A stretch of 64,000 bases of DNA from Niabella yanshanensis. GTDB lineage: Bacteria; Bacteroidota; Bacteroidia; Chitinophagales; Chitinophagaceae. The stretch covers positions 4,402,001-4,466,000 of the forward strand of contig NZ_CP139960.1 of the NCBI RefSeq assembly GCF_034424215.1, read 5' to 3'. Positions 35,711 through 45,681 of this stretch are shown piece by piece. The notes beneath the pieces were generated by a model, which was given only the letters and a program-made list of their open reading frames with translations, was not told the DNA's origin and did not search any database. Positions within the stretch are counted from its first letter, which is position 1; each line of letters starts with the position of its first letter. The position numbers and the translations under genes were made by a program.

Positions 35711-36252
35711 GTATTACTGATCCTGCTTCTTAATTCAATTAAAGCTTTACGTAACCTGGTTTTTACTGTTCCCAAAGGTATACCGGTTGTTTCGGCAATA
35801 TCGTTTTGGGTAAAGCCGTCGAAGTAGCACATCTCCACCACCGTTTTATACTCTTCCCTCAAGCTGTTCACAACCTTTCGCAAACCAATAGCATCTATAT
35901 TTAAGAGATTGTCCGCGGCTATTTCGTTATTCCTGTCCGTAAGTTCCACATTCTGCCTGGAGTTTTTCCAGTCTTTACTTCTCAGGGTATCTATAGCGGT
36001 ATTGCGAACTATTGACGACATCCAGGTAAACAGCCGGCCACGTATGCTATCAAAAGTACTGGCCTGGTTCCATATTTTTACGAAACTATCCTGTAAAACA
36101 CTATTCGCTAACTGTTCATCAGGTATAAAGCTACGTACGATACTGTTTAATGCAGCGGCATAGTTATCGTACAGATAACTAAACGCATTTGCGTCACGCT
36201 GTTTTAATAACGCAACCAGCTCCTGTTCCGTATATTTTTGTATGGCTTTCAA
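35707..36252 (-). CDS. ECF-type RNA polymerase sigma factor
   Basis: 181 residues. Region 2 is seen at AFSYLYDNYAAALN and VLQDSFVKIWNQASTFD; region 4 has the helix-turn-helix in CYFDGFTQNDIAETTGIPLG followed by TVKTRLRKALIELR. It directs RNA polymerase to a regulon controlled by the membrane anti-sigma factor encoded next. The downstream ferritin-like operon, in the same orientation but behind a terminator, is a candidate target by position only. Confidence 0.92.
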   Translation of the reverse strand: MKAIQKYTEQELVALLKQRDANAFSYLYDNYAAALNSIVRSFIPDEQLANSVLQDSFVKIWNQASTFDSIRGRLFTWMSSIVRNTAIDTLRSKDWKNSRQNVELTDRNNEIAADNLLNIDAIGLRKVVNSLREEYKTVVEMCYFDGFTQNDIAETTGIPLGTVKTRLRKALIELRSRISNT

Positions 36253-36338
36253 TAGAGGAATTTCACATCAGTACCAGATGTACGAAAATTATACCAACAT
36301 GGTTTTACTTTTTTTAATATTTTTTTCATTAAGTGATA

Positions 36339-37535
36339 TCAGCCTAATATCGGGTGCGCCTTAAACTCCTTTTCCCGGTCGAACTGATATCTGTAAGTAG
36401 TAAGCATACGGCTTCTGTGGGTGCCGAGGGATTCGGCCACATTGATCATTTTGGGGTTGAACTCACCAATCCACTGCATCTCGAAATGGTCGTAAATAGG
36501 TTTGCCCAGCTCATACTTGCCATTTTCAATTTTCAGGTTCTGGATCAGCCGGCATCCTTCTATGATCATGTAAGCGTCAACGCCTTTTCCCTGGAACTCC
36601 GGTACAATGCCAAAAACAAGTCCTACAAATTTATCGCAGGGCTTTGTTTTCTTATACCATAAAAATTTCAGTTTATCTAATAGCCCAAATTTTCCGTTTA
36701 GATATTTGAACCATTGGTTCAAATCCGGGAGGTTCACCCAAATGCCGATGGGCTCATTTTTATAGTAAATGATCCAGTTGACCCGCTCATCCATAACCGC
36801 CTTCATCGATTGAAACATTTTCAATACAGTTCTTTCGTCCAGTTGTTTCAATCCGCCATGCCCCGCCCAGGCTTTATTATAAGCTATAGTGAAGTCTTTG
36901 GCATATTTGGGCAGGTTGTTGGTTTTGATATTGTCGGAAGAATAATTAGGGTCTTTAGCCAAAGCGGCGTGTCGCTCGTAAAATTTCTCCTGTATACGGC
37001 TACCTACATTCAGGCTAAAGCATATCTGGTTGAAAAAGGGCTGAAAGCCATAACCTTCCAGCAGGTCTTTATAATAGGCCGGGTTATAGTTCATCCGGTA
37101 TAGAGGTGGTTCAAATCCTTTTACCAGTAAACCCCACCAGGTATCGCGTTCTCCAAAATTAATGGGCCCGTCCATGGCAGTCATGCCTTTGCCGGTGAGC
37201 CAGTTTTTTGCGGCATCCAGTAACAGGCTGGCCGCAGCCGGGTCGTTGATGCAATCGAAAAATCCCATACCACCCACGGGCCCGTCATCGCCTTTCGATT
37301 TATATTTCTTATTAACAAAAGCAGCAATACGGCCAATAAGCTGTCCCTGGCTATTTCTTAACACCCAGCGGATCGCTTCCCCGGAACGAAAAGTTTTGTT
37401 TTTTTCTTTGTCGAAAACGTCGTTAATGTCTTTATCTAACGGACGTATATAATTCGGATCGTTTTGATTGACCAAAACATTCACCTGGATAAAGTCTTTT
37501 GCAAGCGCGGGGGTATTGACTTCAATAAGATTCAT
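36339..37535 (-). CDS. GNAT-like acyltransferase family protein, function unknown
   Basis: 398 residues, no signal peptide. Conserved stretches include NDPNYIRPLDKDINDVFD, AIRWVLRNSQGQLIGRIAAF, MDGPINFGERDTWWGLL and PLYRMNYNPAYYKDLLEGYG. These are typical of a large GNAT-superfamily group of unknown substrate widespread in Bacteroidota. The second half has a further GNAT-like region (IVPEFQGKGVDAYMIIEG). Stands alone between the sigma and transpeptidase genes, with its own promoter box. Confidence 0.72.
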   Translation of the reverse strand: MNLIEVNTPALAKDFIQVNVLVNQNDPNYIRPLDKDINDVFDKEKNKTFRSGEAIRWVLRNSQGQLIGRIAAFVNKKYKSKGDDGPVGGMGFFDCINDPAAASLLLDAAKNWLTGKGMTAMDGPINFGERDTWWGLLVKGFEPPLYRMNYNPAYYKDLLEGYGFQPFFNQICFSLNVGSRIQEKFYERHAALAKDPNYSSDNIKTNNLPKYAKDFTIAYNKAWAGHGGLKQLDERTVLKMFQSMKAVMDERVNWIIYYKNEPIGIWVNLPDLNQWFKYLNGKFGLLDKLKFLWYKKTKPCDKFVGLVFGIVPEFQGKGVDAYMIIEGCRLIQNLKIENGKYELGKPIYDHFEMQWIGEFNPKMINVAESLGTHRSRMLTTYRYQFDREKEFKAHPILG

Positions 37536-37539
37536 GCTA

Positions 37540-37547
37540 CAAAAATA
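37540..37547 (-). promoter_or_regulatory. -7 promoter box 4 nt before a start codon
   Basis: The minus strand reads TATTTTTG, matching TAnnTTTG; only TAGC separates it from the ATG at 37535, so the transcript would begin at or next to the start codon. Confidence 0.35.
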
Positions 37548-37559
37548 GGCGGCGGTACA

Positions 37560-39371
37560 TTATGTGCCGGATGTTTTCTTCTTCCGGGCTGCAGCAATGC
37601 TATCCTGTTTTCTTTTTAGCTCTATTGCCTCATTTTTGCGGGCTATAGAATCCTTTTTCTTTTGTTCCTTCAGTTTTGCCAGGTCTTTTACTTTTTGAAT
37701 ACTGTCTTTAATCGCTTTTTGCCTGCTATAGCTGGTGCCTACACTATTCAGGAACATTTTTTTCGCGATGATGGCATCATGGCCATAAATATCCTCCCTG
37801 AAGTTTAAAACGCTGCTGTCATTTACCCAGGAAGTAAAATAAGTGATCAATACCGGGATCGGTTTTTTAACCCTGACATATTTTTCTTTATAGGTATGCA
37901 TCAGGCTGTCCACCTTTTGGGCGCTATACCTTGCCGTATCATTCAAAATATATTCGGCCAGCCTCGCAGGCTCTTTCAGGCGGATACAGCCATGACTATA
38001 ACTTCGTTTATCCCTGTTAAACAAGCTTTTGGCGGGTGAGTCGTGAAAATAGATATTGTAGCTATTTGGAAATAGAAACTTTACCAGCCCCAGGGAATTC
38101 CAGGGACCAGGCTTCTGCCTTACGCGTCCTTTAATAACCTCCATGTGGTTACGCGCCAGGTAAGCTGCGCTGGGTGCTCCATTCATTTCGTTCTTAACAA
38201 TGCTGGTGGGCACGTTCCAGTAGGGGCTAAACACAATATTACTCAGGCGCCCGGTAAATACAGTTGTATTGTTGCCTTCCTTTCCTACCACTACATCCAT
38301 ATCCCAGGCCGGCTGACCGTATTCATATACGTGTAGTTTAAACTCAGGAATGTTAACCATTATCGAGCGACCGCTGTCTTTGGTATTACCAGGCAGCCAG
38401 CGCATACGTTCCATATTAATTAATATCTGTTGTATCCTTTCTTCTACCGAAATATTCACATCTTTCAAAAAAGTTTTACCGGCAGTACCGTCCGGTTTAT
38501 AACCGTAGGTTTTTTTGATTTCGTTCACCGCTTCAGCCAGTTCGCTGTCGTACTCATTCGTAAATGTGCTGTCTTCCCCAAATAAAAAGCCTTCCGCTTT
38601 TAATCTTTTCTTGAGGGTCTTTACAGCGGCATCGGTATAGCCCTTCTTCATGATCTCCACCTTACTGTTTACGTTAGGCCACCCCCCGGCATCTTTAATT
38701 TGTTTGTATTTTGCCAACTGGTCTTTTAATCTCAGGTACTGCGGGTTTTGAGGGGCATATTCATCAGCATACTGTCCATGCCCGGTCAACACCGAGTCCA
38801 GCATCGCCTCAAGTGTGAGTTTTTTCTTGGGAATATACCATTCCAGCGATTTTATGCTAAAGTCCGGATCTGACCCAAAAGCATGATCAGCGTAGGTGTA
38901 AAAGTATTTCGTAAGCAGTATTTCTACGTTCTGGTATAAGGAGTCATTCTTCGGGCGGATCCGTTCCAGCCGGATCAGGGTTTCCATCTTGTCTGTCAGC
39001 CATTTGTTGTAAACGGTGGAGTCTTTAGAGTAATTGAGGTAGTTTTTCAGCAGGTTCCAGAAAGAAACGGTGTGCTCAGGTAAGCCTTCCTTTGAAAACC
39101 AGGCATACTGGTAATTCCGGCTGTTGTAAAAGCTGGTCAGGCGATTTATCAAAGTGTCATTGAGCTGATTGGCTGCTAAAATACCCCTGACCTCGGCAGT
39201 GTCTATAAAAAGAGAATTAAAGGAGTTGCTGGTATCAATAGTAACATCTACTTTGGTAATGATTTTTTCCCGCTCTTGTTTTTCTTCCTCCTTTGTTTTC
39301 TCAAACAAGTTACAGGAGGATAGCAAAAGCATAAAGAAAGCTGTTGTAAGCAGGGATAGTCTAAAATTCAT
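37560..39371 (-). CDS. L,D-transpeptidase (YcbB/LdtD-like), lipoprotein
   Basis: 603 residues. The signal ends in a lipobox (LLLSSC, Cys20). A scaffold with a peptidoglycan-binding-like helix region (KTLKKRLKAEGFLFGEDSTF to TYGKPD-like) precedes the YkuD catalytic domain, with YSHGCIRLKEP carrying the catalytic His and Cys. The C-terminal tail is Lys/Arg-rich. Such enzymes make 3-3 crosslinks or attach proteins to peptidoglycan in the periplasm. Length and domain order match YcbB relatives. Confidence 0.88.
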   Translation of the reverse strand: MNFRLSLLTTAFFMLLLSSCNLFEKTKEEEKQEREKIITKVDVTIDTSNSFNSLFIDTAEVRGILAANQLNDTLINRLTSFYNSRNYQYAWFSKEGLPEHTVSFWNLLKNYLNYSKDSTVYNKWLTDKMETLIRLERIRPKNDSLYQNVEILLTKYFYTYADHAFGSDPDFSIKSLEWYIPKKKLTLEAMLDSVLTGHGQYADEYAPQNPQYLRLKDQLAKYKQIKDAGGWPNVNSKVEIMKKGYTDAAVKTLKKRLKAEGFLFGEDSTFTNEYDSELAEAVNEIKKTYGYKPDGTAGKTFLKDVNISVEERIQQILINMERMRWLPGNTKDSGRSIMVNIPEFKLHVYEYGQPAWDMDVVVGKEGNNTTVFTGRLSNIVFSPYWNVPTSIVKNEMNGAPSAAYLARNHMEVIKGRVRQKPGPWNSLGLVKFLFPNSYNIYFHDSPAKSLFNRDKRSYSHGCIRLKEPARLAEYILNDTARYSAQKVDSLMHTYKEKYVRVKKPIPVLITYFTSWVNDSSVLNFREDIYGHDAIIAKKMFLNSVGTSYSRQKAIKDSIQKVKDLAKLKEQKKKDSIARKNEAIELKRKQDSIAAARKKKTSGT

Positions 39372-39404
39372 AGATAGGTACGAATAGGAGTATAAGATTT
39401 AGCG

Positions 39405-39412
39405 CAAAATTA
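39405..39412 (-). promoter_or_regulatory. -7 promoter box of the L,D-transpeptidase gene
   Basis: The minus strand reads TAATTTTG, matching TAnnTTTG, 33 nt before the ATG. Confidence 0.38.
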
Positions 39413-39562
39413 GCTGGAAAAAAGAATAAAAACCGGCAGCGCAGTGATATATTATAGTATTTTTTAGTATGAAGCGTGTTTAACGCTGTTTTAAATGGGT
39501 TTAGGAAAGCCGAAATGTGAATAATTTGTAAAGCCGTTGTACCATAATACGCAGAGAAGCCT

Positions 39563-39570
39563 TACTTTTG
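39563..39570 (+). promoter_or_regulatory. -7 promoter box of atpD
   Basis: TACTTTTG followed by CA, an exact TAnnTTTG match, 30 nt before the atpD ATG. A TTG at 39537-39539 is 23 nt upstream, somewhat far for a -33 element. Confidence 0.45.
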
Positions 39571-39585
39571 CAGCCACAAAAATAA

Positions 39586-41088
<1,503 letters not shown>

Positions 41089-41158
41089 ACCTGGTACGGA
41101 GATTATTAGTACTTAGTACTGTGATTTCCAACTATATACTGAAATAGTTTCCATGGGA

Positions 41159-41512
41159 ATGCATAACTATAGAGAGTTGAAATATAGCAACGCTCAATGG
41201 ATTTTGTAACCCAGGTATATGAAATTTGTGCTTTATTTCCGGTGGAAGAAAAATTCGGATTAACGTCGCAACTCAGAAATTGTGCTATTTCAATTCCAAG
41301 TAATATTTCGGAAGGTGCGGGGAAGAGGTTCTAATAAGTAGTTTAAGCGTTTTCTCGAATTTTCAATGGGTTCTATCAACGAAGCGCAAACTCAAATAGA
41401 ACTGGCTTTCAGATTCAAATATATAGATCAGGACCAGTTTGACTCGTTGATCAATGAGGCATTACAGATTTATAAAATGACCTTGACATTCTATAATGGT
41501 CTGCAGGATTAG
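41159..41512 (+). pseudogene. Dead four-helix-bundle (S23/IVP-type) gene between atpD and atpC
   Basis: The expected protein can be read across frames: MHNYRELK, then SMDFVTQVYEICALFPVEEK plus FGLTSQLRNCAISIPSNI and SEGAG, then FKRFLEFSMGSINEAQTQIE, ending in FYNGLQD and TAG at 41510-41512. This is the ~118-residue four-helix bundle family named for 23S rRNA intervening sequences. There are at least two frameshifts (near 41185 and 41330) and an in-frame stop (NK-stop-FKRF). The size is intact (354 bp), so it was a whole gene that decayed in place. Confidence 0.85.
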
Positions 41513-41552
41513 AGAATTCTGAATACTAAAATCTACAAATCTTAATACTATC

Positions 41553-41810
41553 ATGAAATTAAATATTTTAACTCCTGAGGGAAGTATTTTTAGCGGTGAA
41601 GCTTACGGCGTTCAAATGCCGGGTGTAACCGGATCTTTCGAGGTGCTGAACAGGCACGCTCCAATGATTGCTGCGCTGGGAGAAGGTAAACTGAAAGTAT
41701 TACAAAGCAGCCTTACAGGTCCTGCCACTTTCTATACTATTCAGGGTGGATTTGTTGAAGTGCTGAATAATAATGTAACCGTATTGGTTGAAGGAGCTAA
41801 GAAAGTATAG
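41553..41810 (+). CDS. atpC: ATP synthase F1 subunit epsilon (short form)
   Basis: 85 residues. Only the N-terminal beta-sandwich is present: MKLNILTPEGSIFSGEAYGV, then VTGSFEVLNRHAPMIAALGEG and IQGGFVEVLNNNVTVLVEGA. The C-terminal two-helix domain that regulates ATP hydrolysis in many bacteria is missing, which is usual in Bacteroidota. It links the central stalk to the c-ring. It follows atpD after the four-helix-bundle pseudogene and ends at a strong terminator. Confidence 0.93.
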   Translation: MKLNILTPEGSIFSGEAYGVQMPGVTGSFEVLNRHAPMIAALGEGKLKVLQSSLTGPATFYTIQGGFVEVLNNNVTVLVEGAKKV

Positions 41811-41830
41811 TTAAAGAATCTTTAATAAGA

Positions 41831-41870
41831 GAAGCCCGTGATAGTTAATGTCACGGGCTTCTTTATTTTT
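41831..41870 (+). terminator. Terminator after atpC
   Basis: GAAGCCCGTGA (41831-41841) pairs with TCACGGGCTTC (41851-41861), followed by TTTATTTTT. The T-tract overlaps the promoter box of the next gene. Confidence 0.9.
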
Positions 41871-41871
41871 G
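41864..41871 (+). promoter_or_regulatory. -7 promoter box of the TlpA-type gene, inside the atpC terminator tail
   Basis: TATTTTTG matches TAnnTTTG and is formed by the T-tract of the atpC terminator. It is 15 nt before the ATG at 41887. Confidence 0.38.
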
Positions 41872-41886
41872 AGAAAACAATTGCTT

Positions 41887-43356
41887 ATGAGAACCGCACT
41901 GTTAGCTGCATCAATACTGGTTTTCTCAACTTTTTCCTATGCCCAGGGTTTTGGCGATCAGGGCACCATTTTTCTAAAAGGAAACGTCAAAAACTTTAAG
42001 AGCAAATATTTTGAGTTTGCACAAACCGGTTTTCTAAAAAACGAGTCTTCCTCTTTACTGGTGGATGAAAAGGGCAATTTTGAGCACCGGTTCATCATTG
42101 AAGGAAAGAGGCAGGACTGCTACCTGTATTTAAATAATGACGCTATTACATTTACAGTAGAGGATGGTGATACAATATATATTAACTGGGATCATAGTCG
42201 TTTCAGGGAAACTTTTCAAATCAGCAATACTAAAAAAGACAGGAACGATGCTTTAGGCATTCAATGGCAGCAGTATTTGAAATTCAGAGATCCTTTTGGG
42301 AAATTAGGAGATGAGTTGTATAATAAACGAAAAAGCCTGTCTTTACAAGATAAGTTTTCATTGGTAAATACGCTTTTTAAACAGGAGTTTGAGTTGCTCG
42401 CGAAAATGGCTCATCAATGCAAGGAGTCTGTCTTCTGTTCCAGTTATCTTGATGTCTATTTTAAATACGTGAATATTCTGCGCAGTGAGAACTTGTTGAG
42501 CGTTTCCACTTTACAAACTGATACAGAGTTATTAAACGATCAAATTTCAAAGGAACAGAATGAACGACTGAAAGATTTAGTGAAACAGATACATTATAAG
42601 GGACTTCGAGACCGGTGGTTTTGGATGTCTGATCAATACCGGGAGTTTTTATATAATTACCCCAGGTTCTCCAGTCTCTTTAATTCTTTTTCAGGCATTA
42701 TAGATGAGTTTGATCCCACTTTAAGAAATTATTACAGGGCCAAAGCTGAGATACCTGTCAAAATCATCAGGGAATGGTTTGTTAGCAAGAACATATTGAA
42801 TGATTTTAACTGGTATCGATTTAAAAATGTAGAACAGGTTTATCAGCTGTTTGTTAAAGAACTTACTGATTCGACCTTGAAAGATCGGCTCACTCAGGGC
42901 TACCAGGCCGCAGCAACATTGAAGCCAGGGAATATGGCGCCGGAGTTTACTTTAAAAGATGATGAAGGAAATAGGGTGTCCTTATCTCAATTTAAAGGGA
43001 AAGTGGTATACCTGGATTTTTGGGGTGTGGGTTGCGGGCCTTGTATCTATGATATTGAAAACTATTCGAAAAAGTTTCACGAACGGTATAAAGGCAAAGA
43101 CATTGTATTCGTGTCGGTTTGTGTAGATGCGAACGAAAAACAATGGAAGAGTGCCCTGGCTAAGTATAAGATGGAGGATCAGGTAAACCTGATAGCAGAA
43201 GGGTGGACCGAACATCCGGTTTGTAAGCTATATAATGTGGCAGGCATCCCCCACTATTTTTTAATCGGTAAAGACGGTCGGATCATTAATAATAATGCAG
43301 GCCGTATGAGTGAATTGCTGGCGCAGGAGCAAAATGAAATTGATAAAGCGCTTTAG
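41887..43356 (+). CDS. TlpA-family thioredoxin-like protein
   Basis: 489 residues from ATG 41887, which gives the signal MRTALLAASILVFSTFSYA; the open upstream extension falls inside the terminator. A long N-terminal DUF4369-like and helical region (25-350) precedes a thioredoxin domain. Its redox motif is DFWGVGCGPCIYDIENYSKK, and the cis-Pro region is VAGIPHYFLIGKDGRI. It is exported and probably acts in thiol-disulfide exchange; the target is unknown. A truncated relative follows directly downstream. Confidence 0.86.
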   Translation: MRTALLAASILVFSTFSYAQGFGDQGTIFLKGNVKNFKSKYFEFAQTGFLKNESSSLLVDEKGNFEHRFIIEGKRQDCYLYLNNDAITFTVEDGDTIYINWDHSRFRETFQISNTKKDRNDALGIQWQQYLKFRDPFGKLGDELYNKRKSLSLQDKFSLVNTLFKQEFELLAKMAHQCKESVFCSSYLDVYFKYVNILRSENLLSVSTLQTDTELLNDQISKEQNERLKDLVKQIHYKGLRDRWFWMSDQYREFLYNYPRFSSLFNSFSGIIDEFDPTLRNYYRAKAEIPVKIIREWFVSKNILNDFNWYRFKNVEQVYQLFVKELTDSTLKDRLTQGYQAAATLKPGNMAPEFTLKDDEGNRVSLSQFKGKVVYLDFWGVGCGPCIYDIENYSKKFHERYKGKDIVFVSVCVDANEKQWKSALAKYKMEDQVNLIAEGWTEHPVCKLYNVAGIPHYFLIGKDGRIINNNAGRMSELLAQEQNEIDKAL

Positions 43357-43468
43357 ATATAAACGTTTTAACAGAGTAATTACCGGTTATAAAAATGGGA
43401 ACTACAAGCTCATGTTAAACTGAAGTAAGCAACTTCGTTTTTCATCAGACTTATTGAAACTAATTCAT

Positions 43469-43662
43469 ATGAAAAAAATACTGATAGCAATGCTGGCCTT
43501 GTTGGTGCAGCAGCTACACTACAGTGCGACTTCTTTTCCTGCTTATGTTTGATAGGACAAGATGGCCGGGTTTTCGACAATCATGCTCCAACAATGGGAG
43601 AATTGTTGAAGGAGCGTTCAAATATTATCGACAGGGCACTCATGGTATACGACGAGTATTAG
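43469..43662 (+). pseudogene. Truncated TlpA-type paralogue
   Basis: A signal-peptide-like start MKKILIAMLALLVQQ (27 codons to a stop) is fused, out of frame, to LIGQDGRVFDNHAPTMGELL and KERSNIIDRALMVYDEY, ending at TAG 43660-43662. The second part matches the C-terminus of the preceding TlpA protein (FLIGKDGRIINNNAGRMSEL). The whole central region including the CxxC is deleted. It looks like a tandem duplicate that lost its middle. Confidence 0.65.
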
Positions 43663-43663
43663 G

Positions 43664-44018
43664 TTCCCATTAATTAGAGCCAGGTAGCAACATTCTTGTA
43701 AGCGCTATGCTAAATTTATGCCCCGTAAAATGGAGTGCCGGTTGTTTATTCTGGCATCGCATGCTACCCAGCCATACGCCGGTGTGAAAGCAAGGCCATT
43801 TTTAAAGGGGCCATTTTCATATACAAGGTTCTTAAAACCAATTGCCCACTTTTGAGTTTAGGTTCCGGCTTCCCAAATCAATGCATAATGCCGTAGTGTT
43901 TCCCATGTTTTTCGAAAATGCGGATGGAACGGTTTTTCCGGTTGTGCCATATACCGGTAATATCATAGTCTGAAGGAGCACAAAAATATAGAAGCAGTGT
44001 AAATAAGAGGATCGTCAT
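43664..44018 (-). pseudogene. Frameshifted DUF2147-like small secreted protein gene
   Basis: From ATG 44016-44018 the frame reads MTILLFTLLLYFCAPSDYD, then ITGIWHNRKNRSIRIFEKH and GKHYGI before a stop. Another frame continues LIWEAGT, GFKNLVYENGPFKNGLAF and the end RHSILRGINLA. This follows the DUF2147 layout (W, then IxIxE, YxGxI, NLxxxNGxFxNG, LRG). At least two frameshifts and a late stop are present. The family call is tentative. Confidence 0.5.
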
Positions 44019-44218
44019 AAGTAAAATAAGATGCTGGTTTATAAAGGAAAAGCAGGTGAGAATTTCTTATCAACAACAATCTTTTATGGCTGTATGCATA
44101 AATTAGTCTATTATAAAGCAGACTAATTGGAATATAAAATTTTCTCTTAATGCTTAGGTCAGAGTAGAAGTTAAAAGCAGCTTAGCATGTACGCTGGTAA
44201 GCATCACTACTACCAGCC
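44019..44218. other. Non-coding remainder of the 43357-44271 gap
   Basis: AT-rich sequence beyond the two pseudogenes with no ORF, repeat or box that could be supported, up to the terminator of the RDD gene. Confidence 0.5.
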
Positions 44219-44247
44219 AAAATAAAGCCCCGCTATAGAAGCGAGGC
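44219..44247 (-). terminator. Terminator after the RDD gene
   Basis: GCCCCGCT (44227-44234) pairs with AGCGAGGC (44240-44247) with one mismatch; the minus strand continues TTTATTTT. Confidence 0.75.
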
Positions 44248-44271
44248 CTGAATAAATTTTAAATGAGAGTT

Positions 44272-44787
44272 TTATTTCCCTTTTACCACCAGCGTGCCTG
44301 CCAGTTTATCGTGCAGGGTTTGTTTCTTATCATCCCATAACATCATGAAATATCCTATAAGTAAGATAATTGTTGATAGTATAGTGGCAAAATAGCGGCC
44401 AGTAGCGTTTAAGAAAGATATACGTTCACCGTTTAAGCTGGTAACCTTAATGCCTAAAGCTCTTTTACCCAGAGTAGCCTGCCAGGGACCAGAGATCATC
44501 AGGGCCATGTATAGCCAGTTAATTACTAAAGAAAGTAAGTTCGATGTGCTGAAATAAGCCGCCGACATCGTGGATCCAAAACCTTCATTCTGACTCATAG
44601 CCATCAGTTCTTCGGTATCAGGGGCTCCAATTATCATTTGTATCACGCGGCCTATTGCGTATAAGATGATTCCATCGATAAAAATAGCGGCAAATCTTTC
44701 CCAGAATCCTGCATAAACAACGGTGGGGTGAGTATTGAACAGGTTAGACTCTCCCTGGTAGGAGAAATTGCTTGTTGGTTCGGTCAT
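44272..44787 (-). CDS. RDD-family membrane protein
   Basis: 171 residues. The RDD signature is visible as YAGFWERFAAIFIDGIILYA, where Arg and Asp flank the first membrane segment, and later QATLGKRALGIKVTSLNGER and WDDKKQTLHDKLAGTLVVK. About three membrane segments. RDD proteins are small inner-membrane proteins, some acting as Na+/H+ or Li+/H+ antiporters; most have unknown function. It stands alone. Confidence 0.88.
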   Translation of the reverse strand: MTEPTSNFSYQGESNLFNTHPTVVYAGFWERFAAIFIDGIILYAIGRVIQMIIGAPDTEELMAMSQNEGFGSTMSAAYFSTSNLLSLVINWLYMALMISGPWQATLGKRALGIKVTSLNGERISFLNATGRYFATILSTIILLIGYFMMLWDDKKQTLHDKLAGTLVVKGK

Positions 44788-44858
44788 AGTTGTAAAGTTT
44801 GTAGTTAATATTTATTCTAAACTAGAACAAGTTTTTTAAATCAGCAACATAATTGTGT

Positions 44859-44889
44859 AAAAATAATGGCATCCTTTGATGGGATGCCA
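44859..44889 (-). terminator. Terminator after the DUF4197 gene
   Basis: TGGCATCC (44867-44874) pairs with GGATGCCA (44882-44889); the minus strand continues TTATTTTT. Confidence 0.82.
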
Positions 44890-44928
44890 TGGATGACTTA
44901 TTTATGTGATGGGTAGTGTTCCTGACGC

Positions 44929-45651
44929 TTAATTCGTTGTAGCACGATTTCCTGCCTGCAAGTCGGCATAGCCGAAAACCCGCTGCAATAACGGGGTAGT
45001 ACGCGCCGAAAGATTGGACCGGATATCTGCTTCCTTATCAGCTACATAAAGAAACATAGCATCTACCGCCCTGGCCGCAATAAACTCATTGAGGCTGGGT
45101 TCCAGTTTTTTGCTGATCAATGGAATAGAATTGTACGCTTTTGCTAAAGTGTTGTATTCATTTCCAGCCCCGGTGGTACGTACCGTACTATCTACAATCG
45201 GGCGAAAGGCTGTCATGAGTTGTGGACTCATAGCGCTTTTGAAATACTGGGTGGCTGCATTTTTGTTCCCGCTTAATAAAATGCCCGCAGCATCTCCTAT
45301 ACTCATGTTTTTTACTGAGTTTAGAAATATAGGTTTGGCTTTTTGCACCGCCAGTGACATGGCATTGGTGTACTTGGCCGTTACATTATTCACTACCTGT
45401 GTCAGTCCCAGGTCGCGCAAGGTCTTTTCAATTTTTGCGGCTTCGCCGGGAAAAGCAAAACGAACCAATGCATTACCCTGGTTAGGATTGGCAAATGCAT
45501 CAAAGCCACTAAACAGGCCCTGCGTTAAGGCTTCTTTTAAACCCTGTGCTATTTCAAAATTGGAAAGTGTACCGGCTACATTTTTCAATGTGTCACAGCC
45601 GGAAAAGAAAAAAGTGCTGCTCAGCGCAAAAACAAATAATAGTCTTCTCAT
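44929..45651 (-). CDS. DUF4197 lipoprotein
   Basis: 240 residues. The signal MRRLLFVFALSSTFFFSG is followed by a lipobox Cys and DTLKNV. The rest matches DUF4197: IAQGLKEALTQGLFSGFDAF near the start, FPGEAAKIEKTLRDLGL, then SIGDAAGILLSGNKNAATQY and AVDAMFLYVADKEADIR near the end. The family is common in Gram-negative bacteria and of unknown function. It is predicted to be helical and attached to a membrane. It lies 30 nt downstream of yqgE, same strand. Confidence 0.88.
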   Translation of the reverse strand: MRRLLFVFALSSTFFFSGCDTLKNVAGTLSNFEIAQGLKEALTQGLFSGFDAFANPNQGNALVRFAFPGEAAKIEKTLRDLGLTQVVNNVTAKYTNAMSLAVQKAKPIFLNSVKNMSIGDAAGILLSGNKNAATQYFKSAMSPQLMTAFRPIVDSTVRTTGAGNEYNTLAKAYNSIPLISKKLEPSLNEFIAARAVDAMFLYVADKEADIRSNLSARTTPLLQRVFGYADLQAGNRATTN

Positions 45652-45681
45652 GTTTAATCTGTTGTAATTATTCCCGTAAAA

